Assembly (NCBI GenBank): GCA_001828855.1
Contig: MHZT01000034.1
Coordinates: forward strand, 248,001 to 312,000
Direction of reading: 5' to 3'
Length of the DNA stretch: 64,000 nucleotides
From: Rhodobacterales bacterium RIFCSPHIGHO2_02_FULL_62_130
Lineage (GTDB): Bacteria; Pseudomonadota; Alphaproteobacteria; Rhodobacterales; Rhodobacteraceae
Positions 1-8,750 of the stretch are shown one piece after another. The number at the start of each line of letters is the position of its first letter. Position 1 is the first letter of the stretch. The translations under genes were made by a program, and so were the position numbers. Below the pieces are notes generated by a model. It did not search any database. It was given only the letters and a program-made list of their open reading frames with translations, and was not told the DNA's origin.

Positions 1-1065
1 GCTGAAGCCCGCCATGACCGCGCAGGCCGACCAGTAGTTGCGCAAGCCCTGCACCGGACCGATCAGCGGGTTGCCATCGGGGGCAAAGGTGAACGGCCCG
101 TGGATCACCCGCTTGACGCCAGAGCGTTCCAGCACCGGAAAGCGGCGATAGGCAAAATTCACCGAGTCTTCGATCTTGTCGAATTGCTCGTTCAGCAATT
201 CATGGCCGAAATTCCACGGCGTGCCGTCAATCGACCACGGCTCGCAGGGTTTTTCGTAGAAACCGATGCACAACCCGCGGCCTTCCTGCCGCAGATAGGA
301 CTCGCCGCCCGGGTCCATCACATGCGGGAATTCGCGGCCCGATTTCAGGATCTCCATGATTTCGGGAATATCATCGGTGACAAGATACTGGTGCGCCATC
401 GGCAGCAGCGGCAGGTAAACCCCTGCCATCGCGCCAATTTCCCGCGCCCACAGGCCGCCCGCGTTCACCAGATGCTCGCAATAGACCGTGCCCTTTTCGG
501 TGACAACTTCCCAACCCTCGGCGGTGGGGTTGGTTTCCAGCACGCGGTTGTGCAGCACGATTTCCGCCCCGCCCATCCGTGCGGCCTTGGCATAGGCGTG
601 GGTCGTCCCCGACGGGTCCAGATGCCCGTCCAAAGGATCATACAGCGCGCCGATGATGCCTTCGAGGTTAACCATGCCATCGGTGAACTTGTTGATTTCC
701 TCTGGCCCCAGAATCTCGGTGTCCAGTCCCATATAGCGGTGCTTCGCGCGTTCGGCCTTAAGCTGGTCAAAGCGTTCCTTGTTATCCGCCAAGGTGATCC
801 CGCCAACATGGTGCAACCCGCAGGACATGCCGGTGATCGCCTCAAGCTCTTTATAAAGCCGGATGGTATAACCCTGCAGCGCCGCCATATTGGTGTCGCC
901 GTTCAGCGTATGGAAACCGCCCGCCGCGTGCCAAGTAGACCCCGATGTCAGTTCCGAGCGTTCGATCAGCATCACATCCGACCAGCCCAGTTTGGTCAGG
1001 TGATACAGCACCGAACAGCCGACCACACCGCCACCAATCACGACAACCCGCGTATGCGTTTTCAT
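1..1065 (-). CDS. Dimethylglycine/sarcosine dehydrogenase-like FAD oxidoreductase (partial, C-terminus off the window)
   Basis: Only the first 355 codons are in the window; the reading frame is open to base 1, so the gene continues to the left. The N-terminus carries a Rossmann FAD-binding stretch (VVVIGGGVVG, residues 7-16), followed by LTSGSTWHAAGG. The His in that motif is the covalent flavin attachment site in dimethylglycine and sarcosine dehydrogenases. Family members are usually about 800 residues with C-terminal folate-binding GcvT domains, so the missing half probably holds these. The expected role is oxidative demethylation of an N-methylated glycine, passing one-carbon units to tetrahydrofolate. 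The start at 1065 is the only ATG just before the FAD motif. The exact substrate cannot be told from this fragment. Confidence 0.85.
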   Translation of the reverse strand, partial: MKTHTRVVVIGGGVVGCSVLYHLTKLGWSDVMLIERSELTSGSTWHAAGGFHTLNGDTNMAALQGYTIRLYKELEAITGMSCGLHHVGGITLADNKERFDQLKAERAKHRYMGLDTEILGPEEINKFTDGMVNLEGIIGALYDPLDGHLDPSGTTHAYAKAARMGGAEIVLHNRVLETNPTAEGWEVVTEKGTVYCEHLVNAGGLWAREIGAMAGVYLPLLPMAHQYLVTDDIPEIMEILKSGREFPHVMDPGGESYLRQEGRGLCIGFYEKPCEPWSIDGTPWNFGHELLNEQFDKIEDSVNFAYRRFPVLERSGVKRVIHGPFTFAPDGNPLIGPVQGLRNYWSACAVMAGFS

Positions 1066-1261
1066 GGGGAAACCCTTCCTGACCCTGTTGGGCCGCCAAA
1101 ACAGCCCTTTTAAGCCTAGATAATGGCTTTCCGCGCCGTCGTCGTGACAAGTGCGACCAAAACACGTCGCTTTCGTGCGATGCTATCGCCAGAAAGCCGC
1201 ATCACTGGACCGCAGGGCGGCCTTGGGCTAGGCAAGGGGAAACGGCAACAGGGCAGGTGAC

Positions 1262-2887
1262 GTGATGCGGCAGGGTGGAATTGCGACGGTCTTGATCGGC
1301 TTGGCGCTTGTGCTGATGGCGATGGTGGCGATGCGTCCGCTGCTGCCGATTGACGAAACCCGCTATCTGTCGGTCGCGTGGGAGATGTGGCTGTCAAATG
1401 ATCCGGTGCATCTGACCAAGAATTTCGAAAGCTATACCCACAAGCCGCCCTTGCTGTTCTGGCTGATCAATCTGGTCTGGCTGGTCACGGGGGTTTCGGA
1501 ACTGGCTGGCCGTCTTGTCGGCCCAGCAACGGCGGTGGCGATGGTGGCGGCAACCGGCGCGCTGGCCCGCCTGTTCTGGCCCGAGGCCCCGCAAATCGCC
1601 GCCCGCGCGGTGGCAATCCTGTCCGGCTTTACGGTGTTTTTGCTGTTCGGCAGCGCCACCATGTTTGACGCGCTGCTGTCGCTGGCGACCCTTGGCGGCT
1701 TGGCGGCGCTCTGGCGGATCGGAACGGGCCAAACCAGCACGGGCCAAACCAGCACGGGCCAAACCAGCACGGGCCAAGCCAGCACGGGCCAAGCCAAAGC
1801 AGGGCAGGGCGCGCGCAACTGGATTTACTTCGGGCTGGCCCTTGCTTTCGGCATCTATGCCAAAGGGCCGGTGATCTTTGTCCACCTGATGCCCGCGCTG
1901 CTGACCCTGCCGCTCTGGGCGCCGCAACCGCCGAAACTGCCCACAATCCTGCGCGGCTTTGGCCTGTCGCTATTGGTGGCGCTTGCCCTTGTGGCGCTGT
2001 GGCTGGTGCCTGCGCTGATCACCGGCACCCCTGAATTCCGCACCGAGCTTTTGTGGACCCAATCCGCCGCCCGCGTCGCGGGGGGCATGGCGCATGACCG
2101 CCCGATCTGGTTCCTGATCGCCCTGCTGCCGGTCCTGCTGTTCCCTTGGGGCTATAGCCTTGGCCTGTGGCAGTCTTTGCGCGGCGTCTGGAGTGCCGGA
2201 CCCGCCACCCGCCTGTGCGTGATCTGGGGCGGATCGACCCTTATCCTGTTCTCGCTGATCTCGGGCAAGCAGGCGCATTACCTGTTGCCCGCCTTTCCCG
2301 CTATCGCCCTGCTGTTCGCACATGGCCTGCAATCGGCCCCCAAGACGCGGTCGCTGGCATGGCTGCCGCTGCTGCTGGCGGCAAGCGGCTTTGGTGCCAT
2401 CGGGCTGGGGCTGATTCCGGCCAAGGCCGATCTGGCACCGCTGTCGCCGGTCTGGCCGGCGCTTGCCTTTGCGATCCTGTGCCTTGGTCTGGCCGCTGCC
2501 TCCCTGCGCCTGCCACTGATCCAAGGTCATATTCTCGCAGGGGCGGGCTTTGCGCTTGGCCTGCATGGCGTCATCGCCACCACCGCACTTTATCCCGCCT
2601 ATGATGGCCGTCCCATGGCCGGGATTTTGGCTGCCAGCGCCGACGAAGGCCTTGCCGTGATCGACTACAGCTATAACGCCGAGTTCAATTTCATCGCCCG
2701 CATGACCACCCCCGTCGCCACCCCGCAAACATCCGAAGATCTTGCGGCTTGGGCCAAGGCCCATCCCAACGGCCTGATCTTTGGCCTGAAAACAAATAGT
2801 CTCCTGACAGCAGAGCCGCAGGAGACTATTCATTACATTGGGAAAGATTGGGCCATCTGGCCCGCATCCGTCATTTCTCGGGAATAA
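1262..2887 (+). CDS. Glycosyltransferase family 39-like (ArnT/PMT-type) integral membrane protein
   Basis: The 541-residue protein has many hydrophobic segments and the layout of polyprenyl-phosphate-dependent GT-C glycosyltransferases. After the first membrane helix comes P-I-D-E-T-R-Y (D31, E32), the acidic motif of this family. THKPPLLFW follows in the first periplasmic loop. The protein probably transfers a sugar from a lipid carrier to a cell-envelope acceptor; donor and acceptor are unknown. The start is either GTG at 1262 or the ATG immediately after it at 1265. Residues about 155-179 are five copies of a TGQTS-like pentapeptide encoded by a 15-bp tandem repeat. The 3' end overlaps the convergent permease gene by 17 bp. 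Confidence 0.8.
   Translation: MMRQGGIATVLIGLALVLMAMVAMRPLLPIDETRYLSVAWEMWLSNDPVHLTKNFESYTHKPPLLFWLINLVWLVTGVSELAGRLVGPATAVAMVAATGALARLFWPEAPQIAARAVAILSGFTVFLLFGSATMFDALLSLATLGGLAALWRIGTGQTSTGQTSTGQTSTGQASTGQAKAGQGARNWIYFGLALAFGIYAKGPVIFVHLMPALLTLPLWAPQPPKLPTILRGFGLSLLVALALVALWLVPALITGTPEFRTELLWTQSAARVAGGMAHDRPIWFLIALLPVLLFPWGYSLGLWQSLRGVWSAGPATRLCVIWGGSTLILFSLISGKQAHYLLPAFPAIALLFAHGLQSAPKTRSLAWLPLLLAASGFGAIGLGLIPAKADLAPLSPVWPALAFAILCLGLAAASLRLPLIQGHILAGAGFALGLHGVIATTALYPAYDGRPMAGILAASADEGLAVIDYSYNAEFNFIARMTTPVATPQTSEDLAAWAKAHPNGLIFGLKTNSLLTAEPQETIHYIGKDWAIWPASVISRE
1724..1798 (+). repeat. In-frame 15-bp tandem repeat, five units
   Basis: Five head-to-tail copies of a 15-bp unit (acgggccaaaccagc). 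The first three are identical, the fourth has one change and the fifth is degenerate at its end. Each unit encodes Thr-Gly-Gln-(Thr/Ala)-Ser, so gain or loss of a unit changes protein length without a frameshift. The array lies in a hydrophilic loop of the GT39-like gene. Confidence 0.97.
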
Positions 2888-4172
2888 GCCCGCGCGGACT
2901 GAACCGCAGCACCAACAGAAGCACCAGCCCCAAGGTCAGCAGGCGCAAATGCGGCGCGCCTTCGATCAGGTGCGCCTTCAACGCGCCATCTGCCATCGGC
3001 TGCGTGATGATGCCCATGAACACCGGCCCCGCGTTTTCCACGATCAGCCAAAGCCAGCCGATCAGCAACCCGCCCAGAACCGAGCCCCAGTTGTTGCCAG
3101 ACCCGCCCACGATCACCATCACCCAGATCAGGAAGGTAAAGCGCAGCGGCGAGTAGTTGCCGGGCGTCAACTGCCCCTCCATCGAGGTCAGCATCGCGCC
3201 CGCAATCCCCACCACCGCCGAGCCGATGATGAAAATCTGCAAATGCCGCTTGGTCACGTCTTTGCCCATCGCACTGGCCGCGATTTCATTGTCACGGATC
3301 GCGCGCATCATCCGGCCCCACGGGCTGTTCAGCGCCCGCTCCGACAGCCAGATGATTGCCAGCAGAACCAGCCCGAAGATCAGCAGATACAGCAGCTTGA
3401 CCAGAATCGTCGAAGCCCCGATCGGGTCCCAGCCATAGTTTGCGATAAAGGACAGAAAGCCGGGATCTTTTTGCAGATCAACCTCGTAAGGCACCGGCCA
3501 AGGGCGCGGCAGTTCCAGCAGGTTCTTCACCCCGCGCGCCAGCCAGTCCTCATTCTTCATCACCGCCAGCACGATCTCGGCAATGCCCAGCGTCGCAATC
3601 GCCAGATAGTCAGACCGCAACCCCAACGCGACCTTGCCAATCGCCCAAGCCGCAATCGCCGCCAGCAACCCGCCCACCGGCCATGCGATCAGCGAGGGCA
3701 GGCCAAGCCCGCCGATATTGCCCGCCGTGGCCGGATTGAACGCCTCGATCGCCGAGACCGCCGGATCGAACAGCGCGCGGAAGGCAAAGAAGCCGCCGAC
3801 CATGATCGCAGCCACGATCCAGTTGCGCGCCCGACCCTTTGCCATGCGGGTATAGGTGATGACCGCCGCCGCAATCGCGCCCACCCCGAAGGCCAGCGCC
3901 AACAGCAATTGCGGCCCGCCCGCAGCCCAGCCTTCCGGCACAGGCTTGCCCGAGACCAGCACCACCGCAAGCCCGCCAAGCGCGACCGACCCCATGATGC
4001 CGGTCGAGAACAGCCCCGCATAGCCCCATTGCATGTTCACACCCAAGGCCATGATGGCCGACAGGATGCCGATGTTCAGGATTTGCAGCGACAGGTTCCA
4101 GCTTTGGAACACACCGGTTGCGACGAACAGCAGGCCCACGCCTGCAAACAGAAGAAGGTTCCGTTGTGCCAT
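2871..4172 (-). CDS. livM: Branched-chain amino acid type ABC transporter permease (LivM family)
   Basis: A 433-residue, strongly hydrophobic protein of the LivM permease family. It contains the conserved cytoplasmic segment SPWGRMMRAIRDNEIAASAMG, which contacts the ATPases, followed by GKDVTKRHLQIFIIGSA. It is about 100 residues longer than a minimal LivM, with extra membrane segments in the N-terminal half. It is the last gene of the minus-strand operon, separated from the livH-like gene by 1 bp, and should form the inner-membrane channel with it. The solute cannot be deduced; this family also carries urea, amides and aromatic acids. The start ATG at 4172 directly follows the upstream stop. 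Confidence 0.92.
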   Translation of the reverse strand: MAQRNLLLFAGVGLLFVATGVFQSWNLSLQILNIGILSAIMALGVNMQWGYAGLFSTGIMGSVALGGLAVVLVSGKPVPEGWAAGGPQLLLALAFGVGAIAAAVITYTRMAKGRARNWIVAAIMVGGFFAFRALFDPAVSAIEAFNPATAGNIGGLGLPSLIAWPVGGLLAAIAAWAIGKVALGLRSDYLAIATLGIAEIVLAVMKNEDWLARGVKNLLELPRPWPVPYEVDLQKDPGFLSFIANYGWDPIGASTILVKLLYLLIFGLVLLAIIWLSERALNSPWGRMMRAIRDNEIAASAMGKDVTKRHLQIFIIGSAVVGIAGAMLTSMEGQLTPGNYSPLRFTFLIWVMVIVGGSGNNWGSVLGGLLIGWLWLIVENAGPVFMGIITQPMADGALKAHLIEGAPHLRLLTLGLVLLLVLRFSPRGLIPEK

Positions 4173-4173
4173 C

Positions 4174-5181
4174 TTACTTCCCCTTGAACAGGCCGGTGGG
4201 CATGAACAGCAACACGATGATCAGGATCGCAAAGCTGACCGCGAATTTATAGTCGGTGGACAGCAGTTGCAGCAGCGCATCCGGGGCCATATCGGCAGGC
4301 ACCAGATAGGTCACAACCTTTTTCCACGCATAGGTCACCATCACCTCGGAAAAGGCGATGACAAAGCCACCCGCAATCGCCCCGATGGGCGAGCCAAGGC
4401 CGCCCACAACCGCAGCCGCCGTGATCGGCAACAGCAGTTGGAAATAGACGAAGGGCCGGAAGGATTTATCCAGACCGTAAAGCGTGCCGGCAATCACCGC
4501 CAAAGCCGCTGTGATGATCCAGGCCACCTGCACCACACGGTCGGGGTTGATCCCCGACAGCAGCGCCAGATCCTCGTTATCCGAAAAGGCCCGCATCGAT
4601 TTGCCGGTGCGGGTCTTTTGCAGGAACCAGAACAGCGCCGCCACACAGATCGCCGCCGTCACCACCGTCACGGCCGTGGTGGTCTTGATCGCCAGCCCTT
4701 CGGCCAGACCGGACCAATCCTTGAACGCCTGCGCCGTCAGCACAAAGCGTTCGCCATCGGCAAAGACCTGTTCTTCGGGACCGATGATGATACGGGTCAA
4801 CCCGTTCATCATGAACATCACGCCGGTTGAAACGATCACCAGAATGATCGAAGCCGCCTTTTGCTTGCGGTAAAAGCGGTAGACAAAACGGTCCGTCCCC
4901 AGCAGCAAAGCCGCCGTCGCCGCAATCCCGATCGGCAGCGCCAGAAGGGCAGTGGGCAGCGGCCCTGCGGTGATGCCGATCGACTGGAACCACCATGTGA
5001 CAAGGATCACCACCATGGTGCCAAAGGCCATCGTGTCGCCATGGGCAAAGTTGGAAAACCGCAGGATGCCGTAAACCAGCGTCAGCCCCAATGCGCCAAG
5101 CGCAAGCTGGCTGCCATAGGCCACACCGGGGATGAAAACGAAATTCAGAAAAGCGACCAGCGCGTTCAGGATATCCATCAT
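4174..5181 (-). CDS. livH: Branched-chain amino acid type ABC transporter permease (LivH family)
   Basis: A LivH-family permease of about 335 residues with typical features: LTLVYGILRFSNFAHGD near the N-terminus and the cytoplasmic loop RTGKSMRAFSDNEDLALLSG. The start is taken as ATG at 5181 because it overlaps the stop of the small secreted protein gene as ATGA. An upstream GTG at 5193 is possible but would overlap further. It partners the LivM-like permease immediately downstream. Paralogues of this transporter are very numerous in Rhodobacteraceae, so the substrate is left open. Confidence 0.92.
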   Translation of the reverse strand: MMDILNALVAFLNFVFIPGVAYGSQLALGALGLTLVYGILRFSNFAHGDTMAFGTMVVILVTWWFQSIGITAGPLPTALLALPIGIAATAALLLGTDRFVYRFYRKQKAASIILVIVSTGVMFMMNGLTRIIIGPEEQVFADGERFVLTAQAFKDWSGLAEGLAIKTTTAVTVVTAAICVAALFWFLQKTRTGKSMRAFSDNEDLALLSGINPDRVVQVAWIITAALAVIAGTLYGLDKSFRPFVYFQLLLPITAAAVVGGLGSPIGAIAGGFVIAFSEVMVTYAWKKVVTYLVPADMAPDALLQLLSTDYKFAVSFAILIIVLLFMPTGLFKGK

Positions 5182-5534
5182 TGCACCTCGCACGTGCCGG
5201 TATAAAGGCTGTCGTCATTGCCAGGCAGCCGTGCCGTCATGGTGTAGGACATGGCGGCGGCGTCCAGATCAAGGATCATCGTGATCCCGTACTGGTTGGT
5301 TCCGGTCCAGCGGAACACATCATTGTCCTCGGTGGTCTGCGTCATCGCCACATCTTCGGCAAAGGCCCGCATCATCGGCTGTGGACCATCAGGATCGGTG
5401 ATCCGCACCGACCGTTCCTCGTCGCTGTTGGGCGTGCAGGCCGTGCCGTGGCACACTTCGGTCGGCATGCACCACAACTCGTAAGCCTGTGCCGGCCCTG
5501 CGGCCAAAGCTGCCATCATGATCAACATACGCAT
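5178..5534 (-). CDS. Small secreted protein of unknown function inside the ABC transporter operon
   Basis: 118 residues with an N-terminal signal peptide (cleavage likely after AGPAQA). Four cysteines occur in the mature part (CMPTEVC, TAC, GTC), suggesting disulfides in the periplasm. No domain is recognised. It sits between the livF- and livH-like genes, 3 bp after livF and overlapping the livH start by 4 bp, so it is translated as part of the operon. It could be an accessory periplasmic factor or simply a passenger; its placement between ATPase and permease genes is unusual. Confidence 0.75.
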   Translation of the reverse strand: MRMLIMMAALAAGPAQAYELWCMPTEVCHGTACTPNSDEERSVRITDPDGPQPMMRAFAEDVAMTQTTEDNDVFRWTGTNQYGITMILDLDAAAMSYTMTARLPGNDDSLYTGTCEVQ

Positions 5535-5537
5535 CTG

Positions 5538-6248
5538 TCAGCCCCCCAGGAATGAACGGCGAACCTCGGGGTCGGCCAAAAGGGCTTGCCCTGTGTCGGT
5601 GAACCGGTTGGCCCCCTGCACAAGCACATAGCCTTTGTCTGCAATATCAAGCGCTTGGCGCGCGTTCTGCTCGACCATCAGGATCGAGATGCCGGTGCGC
5701 GCCACCTCGATGATGCGGTCAAACAACTCGTCCATGACGATGGGCGACACGCCCGCCGTGGGTTCGTCCAGCATCAGAACCTTGGGGCGCGTCATCAAGG
5801 CACGACCCACCGCCACCTGCTGGCGCTGCCCCCCCGACAATTCACCCGCCGCCTGATAGCGTTTCTGCTTCAGGATCGGGAACAGGTCATAGACCTGCGC
5901 CATGGTGTCGGCGATATCATCGGTGCGGATGAACGCGCCCATCTCAAGGTTTTCCTCCACCGTCATGGTGGTGAAAATGTTGTGGGTCTGCGGCACAAAG
6001 CCCATCCCCTTGCGGACGCGGGCCTGCGGCGTCAGCTTGGTTATATCCTCGCCCTGCAGTTTCACCGCGCCCCCGCGCAGGTTCAGCATGCCGAACACCG
6101 CCTTCATCGCCGTGGATTTGCCCGCGCCATTCGGGCCGACAATCACCGCGATCTGGCCTTTTTCGACCGCAATCGTGCAGGAGTGCAGAATATCAACCGC
6201 GCCATAGCCGCCGGTCATGTTCTCGCCAATCAGGAAAGGTTCAGCCAC
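5538..6248 (-). CDS. livF: ABC transporter ATP-binding protein (LivF family)
   Basis: 236 residues with the full ABC ATPase signature: Walker A GPNGAGKST near residue 38, signature LSGGQRQQ, and Walker B VLMLDEPTAG. The length and the early GYGAVDILHSC segment are those of LivF. It energises uptake with the LivG-like ATPase and the two permeases. About 100 bp separate it from livG, and that gap holds two perfect hairpins, so its expression may be set separately from livG by mRNA processing or pausing. Confidence 0.93.
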   Translation of the reverse strand: MAEPFLIGENMTGGYGAVDILHSCTIAVEKGQIAVIVGPNGAGKSTAMKAVFGMLNLRGGAVKLQGEDITKLTPQARVRKGMGFVPQTHNIFTTMTVEENLEMGAFIRTDDIADTMAQVYDLFPILKQKRYQAAGELSGGQRQQVAVGRALMTRPKVLMLDEPTAGVSPIVMDELFDRIIEVARTGISILMVEQNARQALDIADKGYVLVQGANRFTDTGQALLADPEVRRSFLGG

Positions 6249-6268
6249 AGCACACCCCGCCTGCCAAA

Positions 6269-6327
6269 GAAAATTTTTCGTCCGAAAAATTTTCGCGCCC
6301 CGAAGAATTTTCGTCCGAAAATTCTTC
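6269..6327 (-). promoter_or_regulatory. Two consecutive perfect hairpins in the livG-livF intergenic gap
   Basis: Positions 6269-6294 and 6302-6327 are each perfect inverted repeats with 12-bp arms and a 2-bp centre (effective hexaloop). The arms are A/T-rich with a CG closing pair and the two hairpins are related but not identical. They lie between two genes of one operon and lack a U-tract. A processing site, 3'-end stabiliser or partial terminator is therefore more likely than full termination. Confidence 0.8.
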
Positions 6328-6346
6328 TACCCAAACCGCCGGAAGC

Positions 6347-7135
6347 TTAGACATGGGCCTCCTCCTTCAATTTGTTCTTCAGGCCGGTGCCAAGATAGGC
6401 CTCGATCACCCGCTCGTTGTTTTTGACTTCATCGACCGTGCCTTGCGCCAGAACCTTGCCCTCGGCCATGCAGATCACCGGATCACAGAGGCGTCCGATG
6501 AAATCCATGTCATGCTCGATCACGCAGAAGGTATAGCCGCGTTCCTTGTTCAGCCGCACAATCGCGTCGCCGATGGTGTTCAGCAGAGTGCGGTTCACGC
6601 CTGCGCCCACTTCGTCCAGAAACACGATCTTGGCATCCACCATCATGGTGCGCCCCAGTTCCAGCAGCTTTTTCTGCCCGCCCGAGATGTTCGAAGCGCG
6701 CTGGTCGGCCAGATGCGAGATGGTCAGGAACTCCAGCACCTCATCGGCCTTGTCACGGATGCGGCGCTCTTCCTCGGCCACTGCCCCGCGGCGGAAGCAG
6801 GCGTTGAACAGCGATTCCCCCGATTGGCGCGCTGGCACCATCATCAGGTTTTCGCGCACCGTCATGCTGCCGAATTCATGCGCGATCTGGAAGGTCCGCA
6901 GCAGGCCCTTGGCGAATAGTTCATGCGGCGGCAGGCCGGTGATATCCTCACCATCCATCATCACGCGCCCCGAGGTCGGCGGCAGACGCCCCGCGATCAC
7001 GTTGAACAGCGTGGTCTTGCCCGCCCCGTTCGGCCCGATCAACCCTGTGATCGATCCGGTCTTGATCTCCAGCGATGCACCGTCAACGGCATGGAAGCCG
7101 CCGAAATGCCTGTGAAGGTTTTCGACAACAATCAT
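6347..7135 (-). CDS. livG: ABC transporter ATP-binding protein (LivG family)
   Basis: 262 residues. Walker A is GPNGAGKTT, the signature loop is NISGGQKKLLELGR, and the switch histidine is in CVIEHDMDF. The Walker B end reads FLDEVGAGV, with Val where most ABC proteins have Pro (DEP). The catalytic Glu is kept, so activity is expected. It works with LivF and the permeases; the binding-protein gene is upstream in the same direction. The start at 7135 (MIVVENLHRHFGG) fits the family N-terminus. Confidence 0.93.
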   Translation of the reverse strand: MIVVENLHRHFGGFHAVDGASLEIKTGSITGLIGPNGAGKTTLFNVIAGRLPPTSGRVMMDGEDITGLPPHELFAKGLLRTFQIAHEFGSMTVRENLMMVPARQSGESLFNACFRRGAVAEEERRIRDKADEVLEFLTISHLADQRASNISGGQKKLLELGRTMMVDAKIVFLDEVGAGVNRTLLNTIGDAIVRLNKERGYTFCVIEHDMDFIGRLCDPVICMAEGKVLAQGTVDEVKNNERVIEAYLGTGLKNKLKEEAHV

Positions 7136-7256
7136 CTGTTATCCCCCTGCGATGGCGCCTCTTGTCAGCGGTAACACCGCTGCGGGCTGCCTTTTCTATG
7201 GCAACGGCCCGAGGTCAAGCCCCGGGCCGCGTCCAATTTACGAACCTAGCCGAAAA

Positions 7257-7308
7257 TTATCGGCCCGACAGTCATCGGCCCGAAGATCAACGGCCCTGCG
7301 TTCAACGG
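7257..7308 (-). repeat. Degenerate 15-bp tandem repeat after the binding-protein gene
   Basis: Three 15-bp units with a shared (a/t)cggcccg-like core occur back to back at 7257-7301. A fourth partial copy runs into the binding-protein stop codon. On the minus strand this is the 3' UTR between the binding-protein gene and livG. It may reflect duplication of the gene's last codons past the stop, or a structured spacer; either is inference. Confidence 0.6.
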
Positions 7309-8492
7309 AAAGTGACGGTTTCGAACTTGCCGCCTTTGACTTCGAACTGCTTGTAACGGCCAGCGGCTTCGCCCGGTCCGATCAGCTCAACGCCCGAAGC
7401 GCCGTCATAGTCGATGTCCACGCCTTGCGCGATCAGCTCAAGCGCCTTGCCGATCTCGCCGGGCAGGATTTTCTCGCCCGGAGCGTTGGCAACGTCCAGA
7501 ACCTTGTCCTTGTAGACCTTCGGATCGGACGAGCCTGCCGCCTGGATGGCCAGCATCAGCAGCGCCGCTGCGTCATAGGATTCCATCGAATAGGGCGAGG
7601 TCGCATCGAAAGTCGCCGCTGCGGTTTTGCCCATTTCGGTCAGAACAGCCGCGCCGGGCGAATCCGACTGGGCAACCTGCCCGTAGGAGCCGTCCAAAGC
7701 CGGACCGATGGCCAGCGGCAGGTTGTCGCCCACCATGCCACCCGGCAGACCGAAGGTCGTGAAGGCACCGGTGTCCAGCGAGTTCTGGATGATGCCTTTG
7801 CCGCCTTGGTCAAGGTAGCCTGCCACAACCAGCAGGTCGCCGCCCGCAGCAGCCAAAGCCGCGACTTCGGCCGAATAGTCGGCCTTGCCGTCTTCGTGCG
7901 GCACGTTGATCGTCACAACGCCGCCCTTGGCTGTGAAGGCACCGGCAATCGCTTCGGCCAGACCCTTGCCGTAGTCGTTGTTGGTATAGGTCAGCGCGAT
8001 CGACTTGACGCCCTTTTCCATCAGGATGTCGGCCATGACTTCGCCTTCGCGCGCATCCGACGGGGCGGTGCGGAAGAACAGACCGTCATCTTCGGCAGCC
8101 GTCAGGGCAGGCGAGGTGGCCGAGGGCGAGATCATCACGATGCCGTTCGGGCGCGCGACGTTCTGCAGCACAGCACCGGTCACGCCCGAGCAGTCGCCGC
8201 CAACCATGCCTTTGATGCCTTCAGCCGTCACCAGACGTTCCGCCGCAGCCGTGCCGGCAGCCGCATCACCGCAGGTCGAGTCGGCACGCACCGGAACGAA
8301 AACCATCCCGTTTGCCACTTTGCCCGAAGCATTCGCTTCCGACATGGCCAGTTCGGCCGCATTGGCCATATGGCCGGTCAGCGATTCGATAGGACCGGTG
8401 AAACCGATCAGAATCCCCAGTTTGACATCCTCAGCCGAGGCAGCGCCTGCCAGCAAAGCGGTGGCTGCCGAAGCAAGAAGCAGTTTTTTCAT
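7302..8492 (-). CDS. Periplasmic substrate-binding protein of a branched-chain amino acid type ABC transporter
   Basis: 396 residues beginning with a clear signal peptide (MKKLLLASAATALLAGAASA). The mature protein opens with EDVKLGILIGFTGPIESLTG and has the two-lobed Peripla_BP_6 layout, including TNNDYGKGL in the hinge region. It captures the solute in the periplasm for the LivGFHM-like complex encoded downstream. As the first gene of the operon, and separated by 166 bp from livG, it is probably the most highly expressed, as is usual for binding proteins. Substrate is unknown. Confidence 0.92.
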   Translation of the reverse strand: MKKLLLASAATALLAGAASAEDVKLGILIGFTGPIESLTGHMANAAELAMSEANASGKVANGMVFVPVRADSTCGDAAAGTAAAERLVTAEGIKGMVGGDCSGVTGAVLQNVARPNGIVMISPSATSPALTAAEDDGLFFRTAPSDAREGEVMADILMEKGVKSIALTYTNNDYGKGLAEAIAGAFTAKGGVVTINVPHEDGKADYSAEVAALAAAGGDLLVVAGYLDQGGKGIIQNSLDTGAFTTFGLPGGMVGDNLPLAIGPALDGSYGQVAQSDSPGAAVLTEMGKTAAATFDATSPYSMESYDAAALLMLAIQAAGSSDPKVYKDKVLDVANAPGEKILPGEIGKALELIAQGVDIDYDGASGVELIGPGEAAGRYKQFEVKGGKFETVTFR

Positions 8493-8632
8493 TGTTATCT
8501 CCCATGTTGGATCGCAATCCTTCGACGAAGCTAGAGTAGCTTTTCAGAAAAGAAAAGCGCCTTGGCGACGGGCTTCTGAAATTTGTCGACAGCGTGCCGA
8601 CTGGATGCAGGCGTGGACTGGCGCGGGCAGAT

Positions 8633-8647
8633 GTGACGCTACGTCAC
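8633..8647. promoter_or_regulatory. Candidate operator between the ABC operon and the DUF4189 gene
   Basis: A perfect inverted repeat with 6-bp arms and a 3-bp centre (gtgacgctacgtcac). It lies in the divergent intergenic region between the binding-protein gene and the DUF4189 gene. It is a plausible dimeric regulator site but a single instance; no regulator can be assigned. Confidence 0.35.
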
Positions 8648-8750
8648 TCTGTGCAAAAGACGGGCAGGGGGCGGCGCGTTGCCATCTTGACGAAAACCGC
8701 GCCGATCCCCACCTTTGAGACAGGCGGCTTTGGCGCCTGAAAGGGATACG

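Noticed and set aside
2838-4187. 449-residue plus-strand ORF
   Set aside because: Antisense to the livM-like gene, with a His/Arg/Gln-rich composition typical of a shadow frame; no family features.
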